64,000 nt of DNA, taken from contig JANPBZ010000142.1 in NCBI GenBank assembly GCA_031430695.1, positions 1-64,000 on the forward strand. Direction: 5' to 3'. Each line of letters begins with the position of its first letter. The first letter of the stretch is position 1. This document shows positions 51,097 to 59,983 of the stretch, in pieces. The position numbers and the translations under genes are program-made. Below the pieces are notes generated by a model. That model was given only the letters and a program-made list of their open reading frames with translations, was not told the DNA's origin and ran no database searches. The stretch is from JAENVT01 sp031430695. GTDB taxonomy: Bacteria; Actinomycetota; Acidimicrobiia; Acidimicrobiales; Ilumatobacteraceae.

Positions 51097-52185
51097 ATGA
51101 GCACGGGCACGCTGACACCGAGGCAGACGCGCGTCACGATTCGCCCGACTGGTCGTTACTTCGTGAACGCTCCCGTCGACGTGATGCTGATCGGCGGCGC
51201 ATCACTGGTGCTCTACGCCATCTTCCGCATGCGCCCTGAGCTGGCCTCGTCGCCATCGGTCGCATCGCTCGCCGCAACGCTCGTCTGGGTGTGCAACTAC
51301 CCCCACTTCGCGTCGACCAACTACCGGCTGTACCACTCGCGCGCCTCGATTGCGCAATACCCGCTGACCAGCTACGTCACGCCGATGGTCCTCACTGCGG
51401 CGGTGATCGGTTGCTATCTCTCACCCAACGAAATCGCACCACTGTTCATCAAGCTGTACCTGCTGTGGTCGCCGTACCACTTCTCCGGGCAGACGTTGGG
51501 CATCACCATGGTGTACGCCCGCAGAACAGGCTTCGTGATCGATGGCTGGCTGCGCCATTCGTTGACCGCGTTCATATTCTTGACCTTCGCCGTCCAGAGC
51601 GCGTGGGCCGAGGTCGGCCTGCACGTGAACCCCTTCTACGGCGTGGAGTACCCCACCCTCGGTGTGCCGGTATGGCTTCCGCAGATGCTGACGAAGGTGA
51701 TGTGGATCGCGCTGGCGGCCACGATCGCCTTGCTGCTGTGGAAGGTCATCAACAACGGCCCCAGGGTTCCACTGATCGTCGTGCTACCGGCCTTCACGCA
51801 GTACGTCTGGTTCGTCGCCACCCCTGCGGGACAGTTCAGCTACATGGTGCCGTTCTTCCATTCCTTGCAGTACCTGCTGATTGCCTGGAGCGTGCAACTC
51901 AAAGAGGGGCTGGCCGAGCGACAGCGCGATCCATCAGTGAAGTACGTGTGGTCGGAGTCAGCGCGCTGGATGGCGATCAACATCGCCGGGGGGTACGCGT
52001 TGTTCTGGGCGCTGCCACACCTCGGCGGTCACTTCGGCAAACCGCTGGTATTCAGCACTGCCGTCATGCTCGCTGCGGTGCAGATCCACCACTTCTTCGT
52101 CGACGGGGTCATCTGGCGATTGCGGAATCCGGCAGCACGATCACCGCTGTCATCGTCGTTGCGGCTCGTCAGCGGTCGGCGATGA
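51097..52185 (+). CDS. Polytopic membrane protein of unknown function with conserved-looking His clusters
   Basis: A 362-residue protein with about eight transmembrane helices. His residues lie at helix ends: NYPHFASTNYRLYHS near 70, WSPYHFSGQTLG near 130, FFHSLQYLL near 258 and QIHHFFVDGVIWRLR near 335. The spacing suggests a metal site in the membrane, as in di-iron or Brp/Blh-like enzymes, but no family is recognised. It overlaps the cyclophilin-like gene by ATGA. Confidence 0.72.
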   Translation: MSTGTLTPRQTRVTIRPTGRYFVNAPVDVMLIGGASLVLYAIFRMRPELASSPSVASLAATLVWVCNYPHFASTNYRLYHSRASIAQYPLTSYVTPMVLTAAVIGCYLSPNEIAPLFIKLYLLWSPYHFSGQTLGITMVYARRTGFVIDGWLRHSLTAFIFLTFAVQSAWAEVGLHVNPFYGVEYPTLGVPVWLPQMLTKVMWIALAATIALLLWKVINNGPRVPLIVVLPAFTQYVWFVATPAGQFSYMVPFFHSLQYLLIAWSVQLKEGLAERQRDPSVKYVWSESARWMAINIAGGYALFWALPHLGGHFGKPLVFSTAVMLAAVQIHHFFVDGVIWRLRNPAARSPLSSSLRLVSGRR

Positions 52186-53192
52186 AGCGCTCACGGTTTG
52201 CCGCTCGCCTCGTTGGCATTGGCGGCTTGGCGTGTCTGGGTGTGCTGATGTTCGCCTCACCATGCGCTGCATACACACCTCCCGAAACGAATCCGCGCAT
52301 CGTCTTGTCGACCCCGCATGGGCCGATCCTGATCGCGCTCGCTCCGGAGAACGCTCCACAACACGTCGAGCAGTTCCTGCTCGCTCTCGCCGCCGGCGAC
52401 TTCGACGGCACGGTCGTAACCCGAGTCGAACCGAAGTACTACGTACAGATGGCCGGCACGTCGGGCACCGCGCAGCTTTCCGGCCTGCCGGTCGAGCGGG
52501 AGAAGGTTGGCAACCTACGCGGGGCCCTCAGTGTGTACGACAGCGGCCAGCCGGGTGACGTTCCCACGATCGTGATCGTGCTCGTCACCAGCCCGCAACT
52601 CGATCCCGACTACACGTCCATCGGCTTCGTCGAGGCCGGCTTCGGCGTGGTCAAGGCAATCGCCCAGACACCGACCGTTGGAGATCATCAACCGGCCGAG
52701 CCGATCACGATCTCGGAGATTCATCTGGCAACGCCCCAGGAGCGTGCCGTGCTGCGCCAGGCGGAAGTCGCCGCCGCCGAGAACGACGGCACCTCGCTCT
52801 TGGCGGCGATTTTCATCATCGCCTGCGCCGCATTCGTGGCCGCCGTGATCTCGTCGTTCCAGGACAGTCTGGGCAAGCAGCGCACGACGTCGCTCGCGCT
52901 GATGGTCGCGTTGCTGGCCTTTTTCGGAGTGTGGGTGGCATTGGCGGGCACCAAAGCCGGCTCAGGTCTGGTCGGAGTCGCATTGTTCGGCGGCGCGATT
53001 GCCATGTTCAGATTGATGGGCCGGTTCGAGCGACCGACACCGAGCGCGCTAGGCCTCGCCGCGGAGCCAGGACGACTCGCCGATGGCGAACTGCACGCCG
53101 AGCCCCGGATCGATCAACCGCACAGCGACCTCGAGGTCGTCCTGGGCCAGCGACACGCAGCCGCTGGTCGGCTTACTAGCCCCAGACGCTGA
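52182..53192 (+). CDS. Cyclophilin-like domain protein with signal peptide and C-terminal membrane segments
   Basis: A 336-residue protein. Signal peptide (ending CAAYTPPE) leads to a cyclophilin-like domain at about 38-190 (IVLSTPHGPILIALAPENAPQHVEQFLLALAAGDFDGTVVTRVEPKY begins it). The usual active-site Arg and GTGxGG stretch are weak, so prolyl isomerase activity is doubtful. Two helices follow near 205-265. The last 45 residues read antisense to a cell-wall gene fragment and a stop in another frame lies at 53050, so the natural C-terminus may be earlier and the frame shifted. Confidence 0.7.
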   Translation: MKRSRFAARLVGIGGLACLGVLMFASPCAAYTPPETNPRIVLSTPHGPILIALAPENAPQHVEQFLLALAAGDFDGTVVTRVEPKYYVQMAGTSGTAQLSGLPVEREKVGNLRGALSVYDSGQPGDVPTIVIVLVTSPQLDPDYTSIGFVEAGFGVVKAIAQTPTVGDHQPAEPITISEIHLATPQERAVLRQAEVAAAENDGTSLLAAIFIIACAAFVAAVISSFQDSLGKQRTTSLALMVALLAFFGVWVALAGTKAGSGLVGVALFGGAIAMFRLMGRFERPTPSALGLAAEPGRLADGELHAEPRIDQPHSDLEVVLGQRHAAAGRLTSPRR

Positions 53193-53370
53193 ATACGAGA
53201 ACCGGTGCACTGGTCGACGGATGCCTGCTCGACAGCATTTCGGCGGTAAGGAGGTCGAATTCCGCGTCGGGCGTGAAGGCGATATCGCGCCTGGCCTGAT
53301 GCAATGCGCTGGCTGGTGCGGAGACCGATTCGCCACGCACCGATGCCGCGGCGTTGGCGGCGAGCATCAT
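53049..53370 (-). pseudogene. Disrupted L,D-transpeptidase (YkuD-like) fragment
   Basis: The C-terminal frame reads SKPTSGCVSLAQDDLEVAV...VQFAIG, which matches the Cys motif and end of L,D-transpeptidases. The preceding coding frame (DAEFDLLTAEMLSSRHPSTSAP then VLVFSVWG) ends at a stop near 53190. Adding one G to a run of four would join the two as VFSVWGASKPTSGCVSL. The usual His before the Cys motif is not seen. It is either a decaying gene or an assembly error; it overlaps the cyclophilin tail. Confidence 0.5.
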
Positions 53371-53426
53371 GACGATCGCCGCGGAGACACAACGGTGATC
53401 GATGTCGACCCAGTCTACGAGGCGAG

Positions 53427-54190
53427 TCAGGTCGTGCGTTCGACGCGGATGTCGCCAGACACCGTCTTCAGCTGCAGTCGCACGGGACGGCGGTCGCCCT
53501 GATCCGACGTCGGCACGGCATCTGGCAGGGTCGCTCGGCCGCTGAGGGTCGAGATCTCGGCCTCGACACGGATGCCGGTGGGCAGGCCAACTCGCACGTC
53601 GCCGGAAGTCGAACGCACGGCTATGTCTGAGCCTGCGCATCGCCCCACACGCACGTCACCGCTGGTCGATCCGATCGCCACGTCTCCATCGCAGCGGTCG
53701 ACGCGCAGATCTCCGGACGTGAGCGTGGCTTCGAGCCTGCCACCTACCCGTCGCATGACGCAGTCGCCGGACACCGACGAGACACAGACCTCGCCATCGA
53801 TGTCGCCGCACGAAAAGTCACCGGAGGCGGTGGTGACGTTGAGACGCGCAGCATCTCCCACCTCGATGTCGCCCGATGCCGTATGAATTCGCACCGCGCC
53901 AAGACGACCCACGAGGCGCACTTCACCCGATGTCGAGTTGAGCTCCACATCGGTGCGATCGGTACATGGGCGACCAGCCGACTCTGGCGACCGCGCCGAC
54001 CCCAGCGCGACGGATGGCGTACCGAGATTCGGTCGCCGATCTTGAAGATCTCGAAATCGTCGACATCACTGGCGTCAATCGTGATCAGCACCACGCCGGC
54101 GTCACCTGCGTACACGTCGACCGTACCGACGGGCACGCGAACATCGAGAGACGGTCGTTCGCCGACTTCCCATCGCTCGTTGCGGCTCAT
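53427..54190 (-). pseudogene. DUF4097-type beta-helix protein split by a frameshift
   Basis: The N-terminal frame (MSRNERWEVGERPSLDVRVP, up to RLVAHVPI) and the C-terminal frame (DVELNSTSGEVRLVGRLG onward) are one DUF4097 protein of about 254 residues. The C-terminal part shows repeated (T/S)SGD(I/V)xV strands, the hallmark of this beta-solenoid. They are out of frame near 53956. One extra G there would give HVPIGTDVELNSTSGEV. It follows a ribbon-helix-helix gene, an arrangement I have seen associated with this family in actinobacteria. Confidence 0.75.
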
Positions 54191-54200
54191 GGGCTGCTTT

Positions 54201-54452
54201 CTACAGGTCGAAACTATGGGTCAGGCGGAAACCCTGACCCTGCTGGGGCTTGCGTGTTCGCCGGGAGAGCGCATCGAGCACCCAGCTATTGACCGAGGCG
54301 CCAGCTGTCTCGGCCGCATCCTCGATCAGACTCTTCAGTGACGGGGGCACGCGCAGCGTGATTCGGGCGTCGAGTTCCTCGGTGGAACTCGACTCGGTCG
54401 TGACGGCAGGCTCGGCGATGTCAAGGAATCTCGTCGCGTCGAAGCGAGACAA
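54201..54452 (-). CDS. Ribbon-helix-helix (HicB/Arc-like) DNA-binding protein
   Basis: An 83-residue protein, mostly from the frame following the PaaX gene. LDARITLRVPPSLKSLIEDAAETAGASVNSWVLDALSRRT is a typical RHH fold; the tail is KPQQGQGFRLTHSFDL. The only suitable start in frame is TTG 54452, inside the end of the PaaX gene. It stops 10 bases before the DUF4097 gene, so it probably regulates it. No toxin gene is adjacent, so it is not called an antitoxin. Confidence 0.7.
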   Translation of the reverse strand: MSRFDATRFLDIAEPAVTTESSSTEELDARITLRVPPSLKSLIEDAAETAGASVNSWVLDALSRRTRKPQQGQGFRLTHSFDL

Positions 54453-55398
54453 GTTTGCCCAGCTCAGGGTCGTAGTTCGAGACAATCTCACGCACTCGGT
54501 CGACCGCGGGCGACGCCAATCCGTCGACCAGGGCGAGAAAAAGGTCGTGCGCTGCAGCCCGCGGCCAGCGGCTCGGCAGCAACGCCTCGGGCAAGTCCGG
54601 GTCGGTGACGGCGAACACGAACCACCGGTACGTCGCCCTGGTGCGGCTGACCAATGCCTCGGTCGGTCCGATGCGACCGCTCTCGAGTCGGCGAAGGACA
54701 GGACGGAACGTGCGTGTGAACTCCGAGTACGACTCACCGAGATCGCCGAGATTCCATGCCGACGCGACCGACAGACGTGTACGGAGCGGCAGTTCCGTGG
54801 CGCGAAGGACGGTGCACGATTGAGGTGGAGCGATCTCCAGGGCGATGTCGAGCTCCTTGTCGGGGGCATGCGGCGAGGCCCACAAGCCGTCGTACAAGGG
54901 AGCAAAACCCAACGATTGCAGGCGGCCGCGCAACATCGGACGCAACCGACGCTGGTCCTCGGGAACGGTGAAGGCAACCATCGTCCACGTGCCGTCCCAG
55001 TCGGGTTGCGGCTTGGCGAACGCTCGCGTATGGATGGGGCCGTACGGCAGCAGATGACGGAAGCCGTCGGCCACCCGATAGAAGGTGTTGCGCCCGTCCT
55101 TGGTGCCAACGAGCAGCCCGCGGATCGACAGCCGACTGAGCGCGGCCCTGGCACCCGACGGATTGACATCGAACTCCGCCAGCAGGTCGACAAGAGCCGC
55201 CGACGGCAGCGCCTCGCACCGCCCTGACCAGTAGTCGCCCAGTAGGGCGAGCAGCAGATGTTGCGGCGGAAACCCGACCTGAAACCGGGGCATGTCGAGT
55301 TCGCCGAACTCAGTGAACCTGGCCGCCACTTCTACGTCGAGTTCGACACCGGTTCGGGAAGGCCGACGCTCTCGACCGCGATCCAGACTCATCCCCAC
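54421..55398 (-). CDS. PaaX-family transcriptional repressor
   Basis: Regulator of up to 325 residues. QHLLLALLGDYWSGRCEALPSAALVDLLAEF and GARAALSRLSIRGLLVGTKDGRNTFYRVADG form the PaaX winged helix; GTWTMVAFTVPEDQRRLRPMLRGRLQSLGFAPLYDGLWASP is the PaaX core domain, which binds acyl-CoA-type ligands in the founding member. ATG 55293 (MPRFQVGFPPQ) or 55392 may be the true start. It precedes the catabolic genes to the right and may repress them. Confidence 0.88.
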   Translation of the reverse strand: MGMSLDRGRERRPSRTGVELDVEVAARFTEFGELDMPRFQVGFPPQHLLLALLGDYWSGRCEALPSAALVDLLAEFDVNPSGARAALSRLSIRGLLVGTKDGRNTFYRVADGFRHLLPYGPIHTRAFAKPQPDWDGTWTMVAFTVPEDQRRLRPMLRGRLQSLGFAPLYDGLWASPHAPDKELDIALEIAPPQSCTVLRATELPLRTRLSVASAWNLGDLGESYSEFTRTFRPVLRRLESGRIGPTEALVSRTRATYRWFVFAVTDPDLPEALLPSRWPRAAAHDLFLALVDGLASPAVDRVREIVSNYDPELGKLVSLRRDEIP

Positions 55399-55410
55399 CT
55401 ACGGTAGCGA

Positions 55411-56220
55411 CTACGGATTGATCAATCCGTCTTGGTCGTTGATCAAGAAGTTCATACCGCGTGCCAAGAAGTCGGCCACGACGTCGGCAAACGCTTCGGG
55501 CCGGTCCGATTGAATGTCGTGGGCGGCGTCGTACACGTACTGCAGCGACGAGTTGCGCATGTATCGGCGCACGGTTCGGCCATTGATCGGGTTGATGATT
55601 CCATCGTCACGACCGAACAGGATCAGCGTGCGCGTTGATACATCGACCAGTTGCTCGACGAGGCCGTCGTCTGACCCGTCTCCCATCAAACGCTCGACCG
55701 TCGGCCAGACGCGAGCCATGAACGCCGGGTCAGGAGAGCTCATGTGCGGCAGCCGGTCTGGGTGCGACCTGAATGCCTTGACGAAGGCCTCCGGCGCCAG
55801 AGTCGACGGATGCACCGACGACTCCCGGAACTTCGCCGGCGACTCGAGCACGATCGAGTCGACCCTGTCGGCGTAGTGAGTGACGAAATGCAGCGCGCAC
55901 GCACCGCCAAATGACGTGCCCATGAGATGGAAACGGTCGAGACGGAGTGCGGTGGCGATGTCGGCCACCTGTGCGGCGAGACCATCGAAGTCGGCGACAT
56001 CGTTTGGCTGTGCACCCCAACCCGGATACTCCAACACGATCACCCGGAATCGCTCGGCGAGCGAGTCGAGGGCAAACGTCATGACCGGTCCACCGGCTCC
56101 TGGGAGATACAGCACCGCTGGACCGTCGCCGGCTTCGAGGTAGCGCACCGTGAAGCCGGCAGCCTCGACGGATCGTTCGACGAATGTGGATCCTGGCGCA
56201 CGAACATCCGTGTCGGTCAT
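55411..56220 (-). CDS. Alpha/beta hydrolase (meta-cleavage-product hydrolase-like)
   Basis: A 269-residue hydrolase. LYLPGAGGPVMTFALDSLAERFRVIVLEYPGWG holds the oxyanion-hole region, GTSFGGACALHFVTHY the Ser nucleophile (GxSxG near residue 107), LILFGRDDGIINP the Asp and YDAAHDIQSDRPEAF the His. The organisation is like BphD/MhpC enzymes for C-C or ester bonds. Its ATG overlaps the stop of the LLM gene upstream. Confidence 0.9.
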   Translation of the reverse strand: MTDTDVRAPGSTFVERSVEAAGFTVRYLEAGDGPAVLYLPGAGGPVMTFALDSLAERFRVIVLEYPGWGAQPNDVADFDGLAAQVADIATALRLDRFHLMGTSFGGACALHFVTHYADRVDSIVLESPAKFRESSVHPSTLAPEAFVKAFRSHPDRLPHMSSPDPAFMARVWPTVERLMGDGSDDGLVEQLVDVSTRTLILFGRDDGIINPINGRTVRRYMRNSSLQYVYDAAHDIQSDRPEAFADVVADFLARGMNFLINDQDGLINP

Positions 56221-57329
56221 GACGTCACCATTCCCATCTGGTGCAGAACGGGCACGATTTCCTCGCCGATCAGTTTCAGGCTCGACAGCATCGAATCGTG
56301 CGGCAGCGGATTGACGGTACCGAGCGATACCTCCAGCCGACCCATGCCCAGCACGTCGTGGATCTCCTTGATCCGGCCGAGCACCGTCTCCGGACTGCCG
56401 TAGAGCGGCGGACCCATGACCATCGGCGGCGCCATGGATGGGTCGATCTTGACGTGTTTCGGCACGCCACCGAGGGCCGCACCGATCTGTGCCATGGTCA
56501 TCATGATGTCGGGCGACGCCCCGTTGAAGATGCTCATCAGCCCGCCTCCGCTGAGCGACTTCATCGTGTCCTGTGCCTCTTCGTCGGTCGGGGTGACGTA
56601 CATGAAATGGCGGTACTGCAGGTTGTCGGCAGTGGGCTCCCAACCGGCCTCGGACGCTGCCTGGCGGTAGAGAGCGGCATGCTCTGCGCACTTCTCTGCG
56701 CCCATGTAGGAGAACCCGAGGTCGAGACCATGCCGACCGGCAAAGATTGCCCCGTCTTTGCTGTTGCCCGAGATCAGGATGGGCGGGTGCGGATCCTGCA
56801 CACGCCGTGGCCACACGGCGATGTTGCGGAAACGGTAGTAGCGACCCTCCCAACCGAACGGTTCCGGCTCGGTGAAACAGGCCTTCAGCAGCAAGATCCC
56901 TTCCTCGTATCGCTCGCGCGACTCCCACGGGTTGGAACCGTAGGTCAGGTACTCGTTGGGGGTTCCCCGCAGCATTCCGATTCGCAAGCGACCGTCGAGG
57001 AGGTTGTCGAGCATCGAGTATTCCTCGGCAATGCGCACTGGATTGTTCAAGGGCAGGTCGGTGCCGAACACGCCGATCTGCGAACCCGGAAACCGGCGAC
57101 CGGCGACCGCGGCGAAGATGATGGGGTTGGGTGTCAACTGCTTCGGTGAGTAGTGGTGCTCGGCGAAGTTCAGCGCATCAAAGCCGGCATCGAGCGCCGC
57201 ACCGCATTCGATCAGGCCGTGTTCGATCGTGGAGTTGACGAACTCGGTCTCGCAGATGCGCGGCGGCGCCGGCCACGAGTCACCGTGCTGCCCCCAGTAG
57301 TTCATCGTGTGAAAGAACTCGATTTTCAT
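56217..57329 (-). CDS. LLM-class flavin-dependent oxidoreductase
   Basis: Luciferase-like TIM-barrel protein of 370 residues. MKIEFFHTMNYWGQHGDSWP begins it; GFDALNFAEHHYSPKQLTPNP and LLDGRLRIGMLRGTPNEY and PPILISGNSKDGAIFAGRHGLDLGFSYMG are typical of LLM monooxygenases using FMNH2 or F420. ATG 57329 is preferred to the upstream GTG at 57347. It is translationally coupled with the hydrolase, suggesting a monooxygenase-hydrolase pair. Confidence 0.88.
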   Translation of the reverse strand: MKIEFFHTMNYWGQHGDSWPAPPRICETEFVNSTIEHGLIECGAALDAGFDALNFAEHHYSPKQLTPNPIIFAAVAGRRFPGSQIGVFGTDLPLNNPVRIAEEYSMLDNLLDGRLRIGMLRGTPNEYLTYGSNPWESRERYEEGILLLKACFTEPEPFGWEGRYYRFRNIAVWPRRVQDPHPPILISGNSKDGAIFAGRHGLDLGFSYMGAEKCAEHAALYRQAASEAGWEPTADNLQYRHFMYVTPTDEEAQDTMKSLSGGGLMSIFNGASPDIMMTMAQIGAALGGVPKHVKIDPSMAPPMVMGPPLYGSPETVLGRIKEIHDVLGMGRLEVSLGTVNPLPHDSMLSSLKLIGEEIVPVLHQMGMVTS

Positions 57330-57386
57330 ATGGGAAATAATAGTCACACTAATCGAAACTGTCGATAGGAAATGTGTAATTAGTTT

Positions 57387-58190
57387 TCATCGCAGCTCAC
57401 CGTGCTGCGTCGCGTTGATCAGCTCCCAATCGATGTCGTACCCAAGACCTGGTCGGGTTGGGGCGTGGGCGTTGCCCATGGGTGTCGATCTCGATCGGTT
57501 CAGTCAATCCATAGCTGAAGTGGGTGGTGTCGTACTCCCCTGGCGGGTGGATGACGAGCACCTCGTAGTACTCGCAATTGCGGATCGCCATCGCAACATG
57601 CAGCGTCGCCACGTTGTTGAGCGCGTTGTACGCGTCGTGCAATTCGCAGTTCATCTGGAACGCTTCGGCCAGGTGGGCGATCTTCATCATCCCGGTGATG
57701 CCGCCCTTGATCACCACGTCGCCGCGCAAGAAATCTGTGGCTTGTTGCACCAGCCATGGAGCGAGGGCATAGACACCTCCCTCGGTCATCTCGGTGGCCA
57801 TGATCGGGATCGACAACTGCTGCTTCAATCGCCGGTAGCCGTAGAGATCGTCGGCCTGCAGCGGATAGATCGGTAGCCCGGCTGCCTTGCCGGCGATGTC
57901 CCACAGGGCGACGTCGATGCAGCCCTGCACGGTCGAGTGCATGCCACGACGTCTGGCCCACAGCTCGTGCCAGATGGCACCGATGTCGAGCGGATCGCGA
58001 CCGAGCAGCAGCGGTTTGACGTGCTTGAGGATCTGTTCGGTGACGTTGGGTCCCGGCGGCTGATGAACGTATTGCCCTCGACTCCGTCGTCGGTGTGGAT
58101 GCGCAGCACCGCAATCTCCATCGGCGGCAAGGGCATCCCGACGGGCAGCGTGCGCTCGTGAACCACCACCGAGACGTCGGTGATCTTCAT
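57387..58190 (-). pseudogene. Mandelate racemase/muconate lactonizing enzyme remnant
   Basis: Enolase-superfamily sequence in three frames. N-terminal MKITDVSVVVHERTLPVGMP...GNTFISRR joins after a one-base loss near 58053 to PGPNVTEQILKHVKPLLLGRDPLD. After AGLPIYPL about 100 residues are missing, and sequence resumes at QADDLYGYRRLKQQLSIPIMATE. Near 57476 one extra base shifts the frame, so the real ending GNAHAPTRPGLGYDIDWEL is out of frame. The deleted block should contain the KxK motif and most metal ligands, so it cannot be active. Its ATG overlaps the upstream LLM stop. Confidence 0.85.
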
Positions 58191-59077
58191 GTGTCACCCC
58201 ACTCGGCACGCGTCGTATCGGCAACTCTCGTGATGAGATCGATCTGATCGGCGACGCTCCCAGCCACGATCCGGTTGGCGATGCCGAAATGCGACACGCC
58301 GGCCTTGCGCAGCGCGCTGACGGTCGCTGCCCACTGATCGGGTGGCGTCACGTGTGTGACCAGACGGCCCTCCAGGCCGAATGCCTCCGAGTCTCGACCA
58401 GCCGCAGCGACTTCGGCGCGCAGCCGATCGACCAGCTGCAGCATGCCATCCAGATTGATGCCAAGTGGGGCCATCATCTTGAACCCGTCGGCGAGGCGAG
58501 CGGCACGCTTGATCGTGACATCGAGCGGCATTCCGCCCGTGTCGAAGTTGCCACCTCCCATCCAAATCGGGATCGACCGATCGGGCCGAGGGTGCAGCGC
58601 AACTTCGTCGAGTACGACGTGATCGCCGTGATAGGTGACGAGCGGCTGAGTCCACAGCAACCGCATTGCCTCGATCTGCTCTTCGATCCGCGCCCCACGC
58701 GTCGACGGGTTGACACCGACGGCTTCGAGCTCGCGGTGCTGCCACCCGACGCTGACCCCCAACCGCAGGCGGCCACCGCTCAACAAGTCGACCTCCGCCG
58801 CTTGCTTGGCCGCGAGAGCTGCCGGACGCAGAGCCAGCAACGTCATGCCCGTGCTCAGCTCAATTCCCTCGGTGATCGCTGCGAGGAAAGCAAGCAGTGT
58901 GAACGACTCGTGCCAAGGTTCGTCGAACGACAACCCCGGCGGGAACGGTGAGGCACTCGAGGAAACCACATGCTCGGAAAATCCGATGTGCGCGTAGCCC
59001 AAGCCCTGCGCAGCCTGAACGTAGTCACGGATCTCGACTGCGTGGGCAAAATATGGCAGATCGACACCGACGCGCAT
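58187..59077 (-). CDS. LLM-class F420-dependent oxidoreductase
   Basis: A 296-residue luciferase-like protein. MRVGVDLPYFAHAVEIRDYVQAAQGLGYAHIGFSEHVV is the F420-type start; LSTGMTLLALRPAALAAKQAAEVDLLSGGRLRLGVSVGWQHRELEAVG is the TIGR03619-like core. Family members use coenzyme F420, supporting an actinobacterial host. It lies in the catabolic group with the hydrolase, the first LLM protein and the FAH-family gene. Confidence 0.9.
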   Translation of the reverse strand: MRVGVDLPYFAHAVEIRDYVQAAQGLGYAHIGFSEHVVSSSASPFPPGLSFDEPWHESFTLLAFLAAITEGIELSTGMTLLALRPAALAAKQAAEVDLLSGGRLRLGVSVGWQHRELEAVGVNPSTRGARIEEQIEAMRLLWTQPLVTYHGDHVVLDEVALHPRPDRSIPIWMGGGNFDTGGMPLDVTIKRAARLADGFKMMAPLGINLDGMLQLVDRLRAEVAAAGRDSEAFGLEGRLVTHVTPPDQWAATVSALRKAGVSHFGIANRIVAGSVADQIDLITRVADTTRAEWGDT

Positions 59078-59152
59078 GCGACGACAGTAACGCGGCCTCG
59101 GTCGATGGTCGACAGATGAGCTGCACGCCGTCTGCGCATATGCTGCCTATTC

Positions 59153-59983
59153 ATGCGCCTGTTCAATCTCGCCGGTCGCCTGAGCACGTTCGTCGACGGC
59201 GTTGTCGTCGACGTCGCCACTGCCAGCGACAACCGATTCTCTCCCGAACCACAGCGAATGTTCGATGATTGGCAGGCCCTGGCCAGCTGGGGCGAATCGA
59301 CCAACGCCCGTGGACCTGGCGAGGTCGACGTGCAGCAACTCCATGCACCCGTTCCGCGACCCCCGCAGGTCTTCGCCATCGGCCTCAACTACAAGGCGCA
59401 CGCACAGGAAGGCATCTTCAGTGTGCCCGACGAGCCGACGGTGTTCACCAAGTGGCCGACCTGCATCGTCGGTCCTTCGCACGCCGTCGAGGTGCCGGTC
59501 GACACCGATTGGGAGATCGAACTGGTCGTCGCCATCTCCCAGCGCGCCTTCCGAGTCGGCGCTGCAGACGCGATGTCGTACGTCGCCGGCTACACGGTCG
59601 GTCAAGACCTATCGGATCGCGTGCTCCAACGCAAGGGCCCAGCACCCCAGTGGAGCCTCGGCAAATCCCGCTTCGGGTATGGCCCCACAGGCCCCTGGCT
59701 GGTCACACTCGACGAGTTCGACAACCCGCATGACCTGGCGATCCAGAGCACGCTCGCCGGCGAGACCCTGCAGTCCTCGCGCACGTCGATGCTGATCTTC
59801 GACATCCCGTTCTTGATCGAGTACGTCTCCGCCCTGTGTCCGTTGCTGCCGGGTGATCTCATCTTCACCGGCACACCCGAAGGTGTCGGCTATGCCCGCA
59901 AGCCACCGCGTTTCCTCCATCCCGGCGATGTTCTGACCAGCACGATCGAGGGCATCGGCGACCTCGTCACCCAGTTCGTCTAA
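59153..59983 (+). CDS. Fumarylacetoacetate hydrolase family protein
   Basis: A 276-residue FAH-fold enzyme. FAIGLNYKAHAQEG starts the catalytic domain; PTVFTKWPTCIVGPSHAVEVP, DWEIELVVAISQRAFRVG (metal Glu residues) and KSRFGYGPTGPWLVTLDEF follow, ending with PLLPGDLIFTGTPEGVGYARKPPRFLHPGD. Such enzymes hydrolyse or decarboxylate diketo acids from aromatic-ring or terpenoid breakdown. It converges on and overlaps the acyl-CoA synthetase by four bases. Confidence 0.93.
   Translation: MRLFNLAGRLSTFVDGVVVDVATASDNRFSPEPQRMFDDWQALASWGESTNARGPGEVDVQQLHAPVPRPPQVFAIGLNYKAHAQEGIFSVPDEPTVFTKWPTCIVGPSHAVEVPVDTDWEIELVVAISQRAFRVGAADAMSYVAGYTVGQDLSDRVLQRKGPAPQWSLGKSRFGYGPTGPWLVTLDEFDNPHDLAIQSTLAGETLQSSRTSMLIFDIPFLIEYVSALCPLLPGDLIFTGTPEGVGYARKPPRFLHPGDVLTSTIEGIGDLVTQFV

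Noticed and set aside
53640..53948. Separate short gene starting MELNSTSGEV
   Set aside because: It continues the DUF4097 protein once one base is restored at about 53956, so it is the second half of a broken gene.
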